This document shows, piece by piece, positions 1-6,392 of a stretch of 6,392 nt of DNA. The stretch is taken from NCBI GenBank assembly GCA_025929455.1, contig JAICMB010000199.1:1-6392 (forward strand). Direction: 5' to 3'. The position numbers and the translations under genes are program-made. The notes under the pieces are model-generated. The model saw nothing but the letters and a program-made list of their open reading frames with translations, did not search any database and had not been told where the DNA came from. How positions within the stretch are numbered: position 1 is the stretch's first letter; the number at the start of each line of letters is the position of its first letter. Origin of the DNA: Bryobacteraceae bacterium. GTDB lineage: Bacteria > Acidobacteriota > Terriglobia > Bryobacterales > Bryobacteraceae.

Positions 1-1750
1 CCGACAGATATCCGAAGCGTTCGTGCCGGTAGCGCGCGCCAAACGTCAGGGTATGTTTGCCCCACAGTTTATTCATGTTCTCGTCGAGAGTGGAAAGAAT
101 CTGACTCATGCCGTAGTTCCACTGCGAGCCGCCATAGGGCATGATCAGGTTCGAGCCGATAGCGGGAAAACCTGTCTGTCCGAAGTCATTCGGCAACCCG
201 AACTGCGCTTCGTAATTCGCGAGCGAAGCGGTGTTTCCCTGGACATACATCCTTTGCCATTGCTGGCTCAAAATGGTCTCGGAAAAGAACGTCGGTGAAA
301 ACATGTGTGAATATCCCAAGGCTCCGCTGATCGTCTGGACCGGAATGTCCTGGTATCCGGTGGCGCCCGCCGGCAGTCCGGCTGCTTCGATGTTGGCAGG
401 GGAATTCGAGGGATAATTTCGCAGAGCTTCCTGGTGCTGCACGATATCGGTGAAGCGGAAGTAGGCGCGGTTGTTCTCGCTGAAAACGTGATCCAGGCGG
501 ACGGTGGTGTTCGGGACCGTCTGCGACACGTTATTCACCGCGTTGAAGTTGGGGTTGATCAACGGGTTGTCCGCGGTTTGCGGAAGCGGTGTGGCTGCAT
601 ACAGCGTTTTGGCCAGCGGACTCATGCGGCTGATCGGAATTTGATTGTTAGGGAACGGAGTGCGCTGGTATTGGTTCGCGGCGCTTTGCGTAGAATTTGG
701 GTCGTACAGTTGCTGCAGAATGCCGGCGCCATTCACGAGTCCGCTGAAGTCGCCTTGCCGCATCGCGGCCGTCGGTACAGCCACGAGCTCATTGGACGCC
801 TGGCGCAGTGAGAAGCGCTCGAACGCGAAGAAGAAGAACGATTTGTTTCTGCCGTTGTAGAGCTTGGGGATGATGATGGGGCCGCCAATGTTGGCCCCGA
901 ATTCGTTGCGCACCAAGTGCGGCGCAGCGAAGTCCGCCGGATTCTGCCGCGCCCTGGCGACGCCGAAGTAGTTGTTGCGTGCCGTTTCGAATGCCGACCC
1001 ATGAAATGCGTTGGCGCCGGATTTCGTGGTCAGAATGACGGTGGCCGGCGTCGAGAACTGGGCGCTCGAGTTAAGTGTCTCGAATTTGGCTTCCTCAACG
1101 GAATCGGGGTCGGGCAGAGTGGCCTGCGCGGTGTTCGCTTCGCCGCCGAAATTGCGATTCGTCATCGGCGCGCCATCTTGCGAATATTCCATGGCCTCGC
1201 CCATGAGTCCGTTGGCGCGCGTTCCGTTCGACTCGACACCGGGCACGGTGTTCTGCGCAAGGCCGAGTATGTTGCGGCCGTTTTGCGGCAGTTGATCGAT
1301 GCGGTGGGAATCGAGTTGCGTGCTGACGGTGCCGCTGTCATAGGTGGCAAGCTGAACCACCTCACTGTTGACCGTCACTTGCTCGGCCACATCGCCCACG
1401 GCCAGCGTGGGATTCAGAACCGCAACCTGCGCGTTCTGCAGCGCAACGGTCGCCTGGTATTTCTTCATTCCGGGAGCGCTGAAGGTGATCGTATAGGTGG
1501 CTGCAAACAAACCCGGCACACTGTAGAAGCCGGTGCTGTTGGACGTGGTGTCGTTCGCTACTCCCGTGGCCTGGTTGACGACATGCACGGCGCAGCTGGG
1601 GATGGCCGCCGCGCTGGCGTCTTGAACGACGCCCTGAATGGAACCCGCGCCGCTCTGCGCGAGAAGGCCCGCGGGGAGCAGTAAGCATGCTCCCAACAAT
1701 GCCAATGACAGTTTCTTCTTCGTTTGCGAGACACTGCTGCACCGAATCAT
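1..1750 (-). CDS. TonB-dependent receptor-like outer-membrane protein with N-terminal carboxypeptidase-regulatory domain (N-terminal part, cut by window edge)
   Basis: Reading the minus strand from the ATG at 1750-1748 gives 583 codons without a stop, up to the left edge; the rest of the beta-barrel lies outside. Residues 1-31 form a signal peptide: KKK at 11-13, a hydrophobic stretch, likely cleavage after LLA (31). Residues about 36-118 are a carboxypeptidase-regulatory-like beta sandwich, starting GSIQGVVQDA with a later GFYSVPGL. A plug-like region follows, with QLPQNGRN (153-160), VPGVES (169-174), TTKSG (241-245) and FHGSAFE (249-255). This is the Oar-like class of TonB-dependent receptors common in acidobacteria, usually about 1,000 residues or more. 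They sit in the outer membrane, and ligands are mostly unknown; none can be inferred here. The start is supported by AAGGGG five bases upstream. An LGAC motif ending at Cys22 resembles a lipobox, but ordinary cleavage fits this barrel family better. Class is confident, substrate unknown. Confidence 0.88.
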   Translation of the reverse strand, partial: MIRCSSVSQTKKKLSLALLGACLLLPAGLLAQSGAGSIQGVVQDASAAAIPSCAVHVVNQATGVANDTTSNSTGFYSVPGLFAATYTITFSAPGMKKYQATVALQNAQVAVLNPTLAVGDVAEQVTVNSEVVQLATYDSGTVSTQLDSHRIDQLPQNGRNILGLAQNTVPGVESNGTRANGLMGEAMEYSQDGAPMTNRNFGGEANTAQATLPDPDSVEEAKFETLNSSAQFSTPATVILTTKSGANAFHGSAFETARNNYFGVARARQNPADFAAPHLVRNEFGANIGGPIIIPKLYNGRNKSFFFFAFERFSLRQASNELVAVPTAAMRQGDFSGLVNGAGILQQLYDPNSTQSAANQYQRTPFPNNQIPISRMSPLAKTLYAATPLPQTADNPLINPNFNAVNNVSQTVPNTTVRLDHVFSENNRAYFRFTDIVQHQEALRNYPSNSPANIEAAGLPAGATGYQDIPVQTISGALGYSHMFSPTFFSETILSQQWQRMYVQGNTASLANYEAQFGLPNDFGQTGFPAIGSNLIMPYGGSQWNYGMSQILSTLDENMNKLWGKHTLTFGARYRHERFGYLS

Positions 1751-1755
1751 CACGA

Positions 1756-1761
1756 CCCCTT
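1756..1761 (-). promoter_or_regulatory. Shine-Dalgarno sequence of the receptor gene
   Basis: The minus strand reads AAGGGG, then TCGTG, then the ATG at 1750-1748. The purine-rich core and five-base spacing support this start. A GTG lies directly before the ATG in the same frame, but it would be too close to the site. Confidence 0.6.
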
Positions 1762-1849
1762 GAGTTGAACTTGTCTGACTGAAGCAAGAGCCAGGACGCG
1801 GGCCGAACAACCTTTACGTGGCACCAACCCTCGACCGCGTCGGTTGAAA

Positions 1850-1858
1850 ATTATATCA
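1850..1858 (-). promoter_or_regulatory. Candidate extended -10 promoter element for the receptor gene
   Basis: The minus strand reads TGATATAAT: a perfect TATAAT hexamer preceded by TG plus one base, which is the extended -10 form for housekeeping sigma factors. No -35 is visible; the hexamer 17 bases upstream reads CGCCCC. Extended -10 promoters can work without a -35. Transcription would begin near 1843, giving a leader of about 93 bases before the receptor ATG. A chance match is possible, but it lies in the right place in an otherwise GC-rich region. Confidence 0.4.
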
Positions 1859-1923
1859 GGAACCCGCGCAGTGGGGCGGCGCGCCCTTCGCCGGGACACG
1901 TAAACAGGCGCGTTTGATAACAT

Positions 1924-1927
1924 GAGG
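1924..1927 (+). promoter_or_regulatory. Shine-Dalgarno sequence deciding the GTG start of the cytochrome gene
   Basis: GAGG lies seven bases before the GTG at 1935. An in-frame TGA at 1923-1925 rules out any longer reading frame, and the ATG at 1922 is in another frame. GTG 1935 is therefore the start that keeps the whole signal peptide. Confidence 0.6.
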
Positions 1928-1934
1928 CCCACGC

Positions 1935-4199
1935 GTGAAGCAGCAACATCGCCAAATTAAAGGCATTCTCGCGGGAGTTCTCGCGTGCTCGGTATTGTCG
2001 GCGGTTGCCCACGCGCGCACCAACGACTCACGCGTCTGCGCCGGCTGTCATCAGGATGTGTACCGAACCTACACACAAACCGGCATGGGGCGATCCTTCT
2101 ACCGGCCATCGCCGAAAAACATGGTCGAAGATTTCACGGCCCATAACACCTTCTACCACCAGCCATCAAACAGCTATTTCACGATGATCCGGCGCGATGG
2201 CAACTACTACCAGCGCCGCTATCAATTGGATGCCGCCGGCAAACAGATCAACGTAATGGAGAAGCGGATCGATTACGTCCTCGGCTCCGGCAATCACGCG
2301 CGCGCGTATCTGCACCGGACCGCTGCGAACACGCTCGTCGAACTGCCGTTGGGCTGGTACGCGGAGAAGGGTGGCTATTGGGCGATGAACCCGGGCTACG
2401 ACAATCCGCATCATGACGGCTTCCGCCGCCCGATCACGTACGATTGCATGTTCTGCCACAACGCGTATCCCGAGATTCCGGCGGGACACGACCAGCCGTT
2501 TGCATCCGCTGTGTACACCGCCGCGCTCCCCGAAGGCATCGATTGTCAGAGATGCCACGGTCCTGGAGACCGGCACGCGCGCCTGGCTGCGACCGCCGGC
2601 GTAACTGCGCAACAGATCCGGAGCTCCATCGTGAATCCTGCGCGCCTGAGTGCGGAACGCCAGATGGATGTGTGTATGGTGTGCCATCTCGAGAGCACCA
2701 GTTTCCCTTTGCCCAACGCGATCCGGCGGTATGAGAGGGGTCCGTTTTCTTACCGCCCCGGCGAGCCGCTGGGCGCTTTCATTCTGAACTTCGACCACGC
2801 CCCAGGCACCGGCCGCGAAGATAAATTCGAGCTGGTCAACGCGGCGTATCGATTGCGGCGCTCGGCGTGTTTTTTGAAGAGCAACGGCAGGCTGCTCTGT
2901 ACCACATGCCACAATCCGCATGACATTCCGCGCGGTAATGAGGCACAACGGCATTACACGGCCGTGTGCCGCCAATGTCACGCGTCCGGTTTCGACCGGC
3001 AAGTCGCCGCGGGCAAACATACGCGAGCGGCCGATTGCGTCGACTGTCACATGCCCAAACGGCGCACCGAGGACGTTGTACACGTGATCGCGACCGATCA
3101 CTTCATCCAGCGCCGGAGACCAGCGGGCGACCTTCTCGCCGAGATACCGGAACGGCAGGAGACCGGCGCGCGCGCATACCGCGGCCCTGGGGTTCTGTAC
3201 TATCCCGAAAAGCTGCCGCACACGCCCGAAAACGAACTGCTTCTCGCCGTCGCTCAAGTTAAGCAGGGAAGCAATCTGGTCAACGGCGTTGCGCAACTCA
3301 CCGCGGCCATTCAAAAGTACGCGCCGCAGCGGCCGGAATATTATCTGGAACTCGCCCAGGCGCTCGAAAACAATCACGACTTAACAAAGGCGTTGCCGCT
3401 ATACCGTGAATCGCTGCGGCGCAGTCCGCAATGGGCAGCCGGTCTCGAGAAGTTCGGAACTGCGCTGCGGCACGCCGGACAGTATCCCGAATCCGCGGAT
3501 GTCCTGATGCGGGCCGCTGCCGTTGACCCCGACTCGGCACTGACGTGGCATGAGCTCGGCCTGACCTACCGCGCGCTCGGCAAAACCGCCGGTTCCATGG
3601 CCGCATTTTCTAAAGCGATCGAAATCGATCCGGACCTGCCCGAGGCGCACAACAATCTCGGTATTTTGTGGCTTACGCAAGGCGATACCGCACGCGCCGA
3701 AGCTGCGTTCCGGGAGGCGATCCGCATTCAGCCGGACTACGCAGACGCGCACGGCAATCTTGCCAACCTGCTCGGCGGAGCAGGGCGCTTCGACGACGCA
3801 CGGCGCGAGTTTGAAATCGCACTGCGGCTCCGGCCCGCTGACGCCGCCACCCGGTATAACTACGCGATGCTGCTCGGCCGCACCGGACATTTCGACGAAG
3901 CACAGCGCGAGTTGGAGGCAAGCGTACGGACCAACCCTGCATTTGCGGATGCCCAGGAACGTCTGGGAGACCTGCTGGTGGCCAAGGGGCAGTCGCGTGA
4001 CGCGATTCCGCATTTTCGCGAGGCTCTTCGGATGCAGCCCGATTCGAACCGCGCCCACCTCGGTCTAGGGACGGCCCTCGCAGCCACCGGCGACTCGAGT
4101 GGCGCGATTTTGGAGCTGGAGAAAGCGGCCGCCGGGACCGACGCGCCAACACGCGAGCAAGCAGCTCAGATCCTAAGGCAGCTCAGACGTAAACAGTAG
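1935..4199 (+). CDS. Secreted heptahaem c-type cytochrome with C-terminal TPR domain
   Basis: A complete 754-residue protein starting at GTG. Residues 1-27 are a signal peptide: basic MKQQHRQIK, hydrophobic core, likely cleavage after AHA. Seven CXXCH haem c attachment motifs lie at residues 35-39, 171-175, 204-208, 247-251, 322-326, 345-349 and 368-372, so seven covalent haems are expected. Other family-like motifs are GSGNHARAYLH (117-127), possibly supplying axial histidines, CHNPHD after haem 5 and CHMPKRR at haem 7. Residues 467-738 are eight TPR units. The cytochrome half resembles the cytochrome c554/c' superfamily; such cytochrome-TPR fusions occur in acidobacteria and planctomycetes. 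It should carry electrons in the periplasm or on the outer membrane, with the TPR part binding a partner protein; donor and acceptor are unknown. Maturation needs a cytochrome c assembly system, not seen here. Cys18 follows GVLA and could instead be a lipidation site. Fold assignment is confident, physiological role is not. Confidence 0.93.
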   Translation: MKQQHRQIKGILAGVLACSVLSAVAHARTNDSRVCAGCHQDVYRTYTQTGMGRSFYRPSPKNMVEDFTAHNTFYHQPSNSYFTMIRRDGNYYQRRYQLDAAGKQINVMEKRIDYVLGSGNHARAYLHRTAANTLVELPLGWYAEKGGYWAMNPGYDNPHHDGFRRPITYDCMFCHNAYPEIPAGHDQPFASAVYTAALPEGIDCQRCHGPGDRHARLAATAGVTAQQIRSSIVNPARLSAERQMDVCMVCHLESTSFPLPNAIRRYERGPFSYRPGEPLGAFILNFDHAPGTGREDKFELVNAAYRLRRSACFLKSNGRLLCTTCHNPHDIPRGNEAQRHYTAVCRQCHASGFDRQVAAGKHTRAADCVDCHMPKRRTEDVVHVIATDHFIQRRRPAGDLLAEIPERQETGARAYRGPGVLYYPEKLPHTPENELLLAVAQVKQGSNLVNGVAQLTAAIQKYAPQRPEYYLELAQALENNHDLTKALPLYRESLRRSPQWAAGLEKFGTALRHAGQYPESADVLMRAAAVDPDSALTWHELGLTYRALGKTAGSMAAFSKAIEIDPDLPEAHNNLGILWLTQGDTARAEAAFREAIRIQPDYADAHGNLANLLGGAGRFDDARREFEIALRLRPADAATRYNYAMLLGRTGHFDEAQRELEASVRTNPAFADAQERLGDLLVAKGQSRDAIPHFREALRMQPDSNRAHLGLGTALAATGDSSGAILELEKAAAGTDAPTREQAAQILRQLRRKQ
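3333..4148 (+). repeat. Eight tandem TPR units in the cytochrome (protein-level repeat)
   Basis: Residues 467-738 divide without gaps into eight units of 34 residues, starting at 467, 501, 535, 569, 603, 637, 671 and 705. Most show the TPR pattern: a small residue at the eighth or so position (LG, LA, YA), G or a similar residue near position 15, A at 20 and a proline in the D-P or R-P turn near position 32. Examples are AIEIDPD in unit 3 and ALRMQPD in unit 7. The last unit is the most degenerate and lacks the closing proline turn. The repeats are diverged in DNA sequence, so this is an old array and not a recent duplication. TPR arrays form a curved helical scaffold for binding peptides or proteins. 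Confidence 0.9.
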
Positions 4200-4366
4200 C
4201 GACGCTCCCTGAAAAAATAAACGGGACCACCGCCGAGGTGATTGCAACTGCAAATGCCGGGTGTATTCTGCATGTTGCTGCCGCGTGGCGAGGTTCGGCC
4301 GATGCCAGAATGCGCCCCACTCAACACGTCCCGGCGGCGCTTGGGTTCGTTTGAATTGCTGGGGAA
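4200..4366. other. Intergenic gap between cytochrome and protease genes
   Basis: These 167 bases hold no gene that I can support. No strong hairpin with a T-run follows the cytochrome stop, so I cannot place a terminator. TTGCAA (4242-4247) and TATTCT (4264-4269), 16 bases apart, each match four of six promoter consensus bases; this is a weak promoter candidate for the protease. The A-rich run at 4212-4221 is the only marked compositional feature. A plus-strand open frame from 4261 enters the protease gene in another frame and is arginine-rich shadow. Confidence 0.5.
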
Positions 4367-6392
4367 ATGAACGCGCGATTCGTTGGCGCTCTATTTGTCT
4401 TTGCGGCGAGCGGCACTGGCGTGCACGCGGGCGATCTGATCACCGCATCACCAGGCGATCAGGTCGTGCCCAATCAGTACATCGTCAAAACGCGCGTAGG
4501 AGTAGAAGCGAAAAGCGTTCCGCGGCTCGGGGCACTCCCGAATACGCAGCGCATCGCCCCCAATCTTTACGTCGTCAACACCGACCCGGCGACCGCGGCC
4601 GCCATTGCCGCCAGCCCGCTTGTGCGTTTCGCCGAGCCGAATCATCTACGGCACACCACACTCGATTCCGTGAACGATCCGGGCGCAGCATCGCAGTGGG
4701 CGTTGCGGGCGATACAGGCGGGCCAGGCCTGGGGCATCGTCCCGGACCGTTTCCTCGCCGGAAGCACCCCGAACCAGCGGATCAAAATCGCAGTTCTGGA
4801 CACGGGGGTGGACTGCACGCATCCAGACTTTAAAAACGCCGGCGCGCTCTCGACGGATATGGCGCAAGGTGGCCAGCTATCGTTCGCGCTCAGCCAGGCC
4901 CCCGTCGCTACGGCTGTCGGCAATCCCACATGCGCCTGGCAGGACGACTACGGCCACGGCACGCACGTCGCCGGCATCATAGCGGCGGCCGCGAATAACA
5001 GCGCCGGAATTGCGGGCGCGGGCTACCCGGTGCAGTTGGTCATCTATAAGGTCATGGGCGCGAATGGTGTCGGTGACGACGCGACCATTTCCGCGGCGAT
5101 CATGTCCGCCGCCGATGCGGGCGCGCAGGTGATCTCGCTGAGTCTGGGTGGCTTCGGATATTCGCAAGCGATGCAGTCCGCCATCGATTACGCCTGGGCG
5201 CACGACGCGCTGGTAGTCGCGGCTGCCGGCAACGGCGCGAGCAGTGCTCTGTTCTTTCCCGCCGACGCTAATCACGCGCTGGCGGTAGCCGCTTCGGATC
5301 GGTCCAACAACGCCGCGGCTTTTTCCAACTACGGCCCGCCGATCGGGATCGCGGCGCCGGGAATATCAATTTACTCTACAGCTCCGACGTATCCGGTTGC
5401 GATGGGTATCCGCAACTACGCCTCGCTGAGCGGCACCTCAATGGCAACACCGCATGTGTCCGCCGTGGCCGGCCTGATCGCGATGACTACGCCCAATCTT
5501 CCGGGCCCAGTGCTGATGCAACGCCTGCAGCAATCGGCGGCGTCCAACGCGCCCGGCGGCGGTTGGGATGCAAGTTTGGGCTACGGCGTTGTGAATGCGT
5601 TCTCCGCCGTTGCGGGGCAACTGCGGCCCGGATCGTTCGGAAGCATCACGGGGCAGGTGCAGGACGCGAACAACATTCCAGTTTCGTACGCGACCGTCTC
5701 GATCGGGTCGCAGACCGTAATCGCGTCGGCGGCCGGTCTGTACCGTTTCGCGAATCTCGTGCCCGGCGTATACACGCTGACCGTGACGGCGCAGGGCCAT
5801 GCGACCGAGGCGCTCACGGCCGCGGTCGCCGCGGGCGCCGATACGGTGACGCTGGCGCAGATGGATGTGAGCTATAGCCGAATCGGCGGCAATGTATCGG
5901 ACGGGTTGGGCATGGCCGGCGCCATCGTACAGGCGCTGCAGTATGGGACGGTCGTTGCAACGGCTGTCGCCGATCCGAACGGCAACTACGCGCTGTGGAT
6001 CCCGAACGGAGGTGGAACCTACGACGTGCGCGCAGCCGCTATCGGGCACCAGACGACCATGGTCGGCGCTGTTTTCGTGGCGCCGCAAGGGTCGGCCACT
6101 CTGGACATCACGGTGCCGGCTTATGGTCACTTTACCGGTGTTGTGACGGACAGCAACGGGCAGCCGGTTGCGAGCGCGCAGCTTTATTTCGCAGGCCCGG
6201 CAACGACGGCCGGCGCGACAACAGATGCGACCGGCCGCTACACAAGCATCGGTCTGCCCGCAGGAGTTTACGCTGTCAGCGCGTCCGTGCCGGGTCAATC
6301 GGCGGTCACCGTGAACGCCACCGCCGCAGCGGGCGCGACGGAGGTAGATCTGACGCTTAACGAGGCGCCGGTCACCGTCAGCATCGCGCCGG
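4367..6392 (+). CDS. Secreted subtilisin-like serine protease (family S8) with C-terminal beta-sandwich repeats (partial, cut by window edge)
   Basis: The frame runs 675 codons from ATG 4367 to the right edge without a stop. Residues 1-21 are a signal peptide (cleavage likely after VHA). Residues about 36-94 look like an inhibitor-I9-type propeptide ending FAEPNHL, removed on activation. The S8 domain spans about 105-415 with every expected catalytic residue: Asp145 in VLDTGVD, His197 in GHGTHVAG, the oxyanion Asn289 in AAGNG and Ser358 in SGTSMATPH. The enzyme should cleave peptide bonds outside the cytoplasm, probably with broad specificity. Three carboxypeptidase-regulatory-like domains follow from residue 426; a further domain seems to begin near 666. 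The only two cysteines, 150 and 189, flank an insertion between Asp and His. The start is fixed by an in-frame TGA at 4352-4354. GGGG at 4361-4364 is only two bases from the ATG, so translation initiation may be weak. Protease identity is very secure; native substrate is unknown. Confidence 0.94.
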   Translation, partial: MNARFVGALFVFAASGTGVHAGDLITASPGDQVVPNQYIVKTRVGVEAKSVPRLGALPNTQRIAPNLYVVNTDPATAAAIAASPLVRFAEPNHLRHTTLDSVNDPGAASQWALRAIQAGQAWGIVPDRFLAGSTPNQRIKIAVLDTGVDCTHPDFKNAGALSTDMAQGGQLSFALSQAPVATAVGNPTCAWQDDYGHGTHVAGIIAAAANNSAGIAGAGYPVQLVIYKVMGANGVGDDATISAAIMSAADAGAQVISLSLGGFGYSQAMQSAIDYAWAHDALVVAAAGNGASSALFFPADANHALAVAASDRSNNAAAFSNYGPPIGIAAPGISIYSTAPTYPVAMGIRNYASLSGTSMATPHVSAVAGLIAMTTPNLPGPVLMQRLQQSAASNAPGGGWDASLGYGVVNAFSAVAGQLRPGSFGSITGQVQDANNIPVSYATVSIGSQTVIASAAGLYRFANLVPGVYTLTVTAQGHATEALTAAVAAGADTVTLAQMDVSYSRIGGNVSDGLGMAGAIVQALQYGTVVATAVADPNGNYALWIPNGGGTYDVRAAAIGHQTTMVGAVFVAPQGSATLDITVPAYGHFTGVVTDSNGQPVASAQLYFAGPATTAGATTDATGRYTSIGLPAGVYAVSASVPGQSAVTVNATAAAGATEVDLTLNEAPVTVSIAP
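5642..6364 (+). repeat. Three tandem carboxypeptidase-regulatory-like domains in the protease tail (protein-level repeat)
   Basis: Residues about 426-505, 506-587 and 588-666 are three units of roughly 80 residues with the pattern of a G-x-V start, D, P-V or G-A turn, A-x-V strand, G-x-Y strand, PG-x-Y turn. Unit 1 has GSITGQVQDA and VPGVYTLTV; unit 3 has FTGVVTDSNG and LPAGVYAVSA; unit 2 is the most diverged (IGGNVSDG, GGGTYDV). These are small Ig-like beta sandwiches, often used as spacers or for binding surfaces and polysaccharides. Unit boundaries are my estimate. The DNA copies are too different for recent duplication. Confidence 0.75.

Larger units (their letters stand above)
1751..1934. 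other. Divergent intergenic region between receptor and cytochrome genes
   Basis: This 184-base stretch separates two divergently transcribed genes and must hold the 5' control of at least the receptor. It contains an extended -10 candidate facing the receptor (1850-1858) and a Shine-Dalgarno site for each gene. The AT-rich patch at 1847-1858 stands out from GC-rich surroundings. For the cytochrome I found no convincing paired -35/-10; GATAAC at 1916-1921 is too close to the ribosome binding site and lacks a -35. A minus-strand open frame of 60 codons (1932-1750) crosses the region, but it resembles no known protein and I do not call it a gene. Confidence 0.6.

Noticed and set aside
917..1684. 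A 255-codon open frame on the plus strand
   Set aside because: It is antisense to the receptor gene, whose minus-strand frame encodes a signal peptide, regulatory domain and plug-like motifs. No domain is visible in the plus-strand product.
1696..1750. Lipobox-like LGAC in the receptor's signal peptide
   Set aside because: Outer-membrane beta-barrel receptors of this class are not known as lipoproteins, and an ordinary cleavage site (LLA before QS) follows at residue 31.
1874..1886. Small inverted repeat GGGCG-GCG-CGCCC upstream of the cytochrome
   Set aside because: A five-pair stem with a three-base loop, made only of G and C in GC-rich DNA, is expected by chance. There is no T-run for a terminator and no second copy to suggest an operator.
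2166..3377. A 403-codon open frame on the minus strand
   Set aside because: It lies wholly antisense to the haem domain of the cytochrome, whose frame has seven CXXCH motifs and clear family sequence. The antisense product is rich in Arg and Val with no recognisable domain, as expected from GC-rich shadow frames.
3399..4058. A 219-codon open frame on the minus strand
   Set aside because: It is antisense to the TPR array; its regular appearance comes from the repeats on the other strand.
4242..4253. Inverted repeat TTGCA-AC-TGCAA after the cytochrome as a possible terminator
   Set aside because: The stem is only five pairs with a two-base loop that cannot fold as drawn, and no T-run follows.
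4261..4833. A 190-codon plus-strand open frame overlapping the start of the protease
   Set aside because: It is in another frame than the protease, is very Arg-rich, and the protease frame has a signal peptide and propeptide across the same bases.
5438..6298. A 286-codon open frame on the minus strand
   Set aside because: It is antisense to the active-site serine region and tail of the protease. Its product is Arg/His-rich and low in recognisable structure.

Overview
The window looks like chromosomal DNA from a GC-rich, Gram-negative bacterium that exports many proteins. The best guess is an acidobacterium of the Solibacter/Bryobacter type. That guess rests on gene content, not on a marker gene: an outer-membrane TonB-dependent receptor of the class with an N-terminal carboxypeptidase-regulatory-like domain, a multihaem cytochrome fused to TPR repeats, and a subtilase with a tail of similar beta-sandwich domains. 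These families are abundant in that phylum. There is no rRNA, tRNA, mobile element, CRISPR array or phage signal.

Layout. Positions 1-1750 (minus strand) hold the N-terminal 583 codons of a TonB-dependent-receptor-like protein, which runs off the left edge. Positions 1751-1934 are a divergent intergenic region. It contains an extended -10 promoter candidate facing the receptor and Shine-Dalgarno sequences for both flanking genes. Positions 1935-4199 (plus) hold a complete 754-residue secreted cytochrome with seven CXXCH haem-binding motifs followed by eight TPR units. Positions 4200-4366 are a second gap with no convincing signal. Positions 4367-6392 (plus) hold a secreted S8 (subtilisin-like) serine protease with an intact catalytic set and at least three C-terminal beta-sandwich repeats, running off the right edge.

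All three products carry export signals and should act in the periplasm, in the outer membrane or outside the cell: uptake or binding (receptor), electron transfer (cytochrome) and proteolysis (subtilase). The receptor and cytochrome are divergent and could share control from the 184-base region between them. The protease follows the cytochrome on the same strand after 167 bases, so it may have its own promoter. I see no evidence that the three form one dedicated system. Most other long open frames in the window are antisense or out-of-frame shadows caused by high GC.
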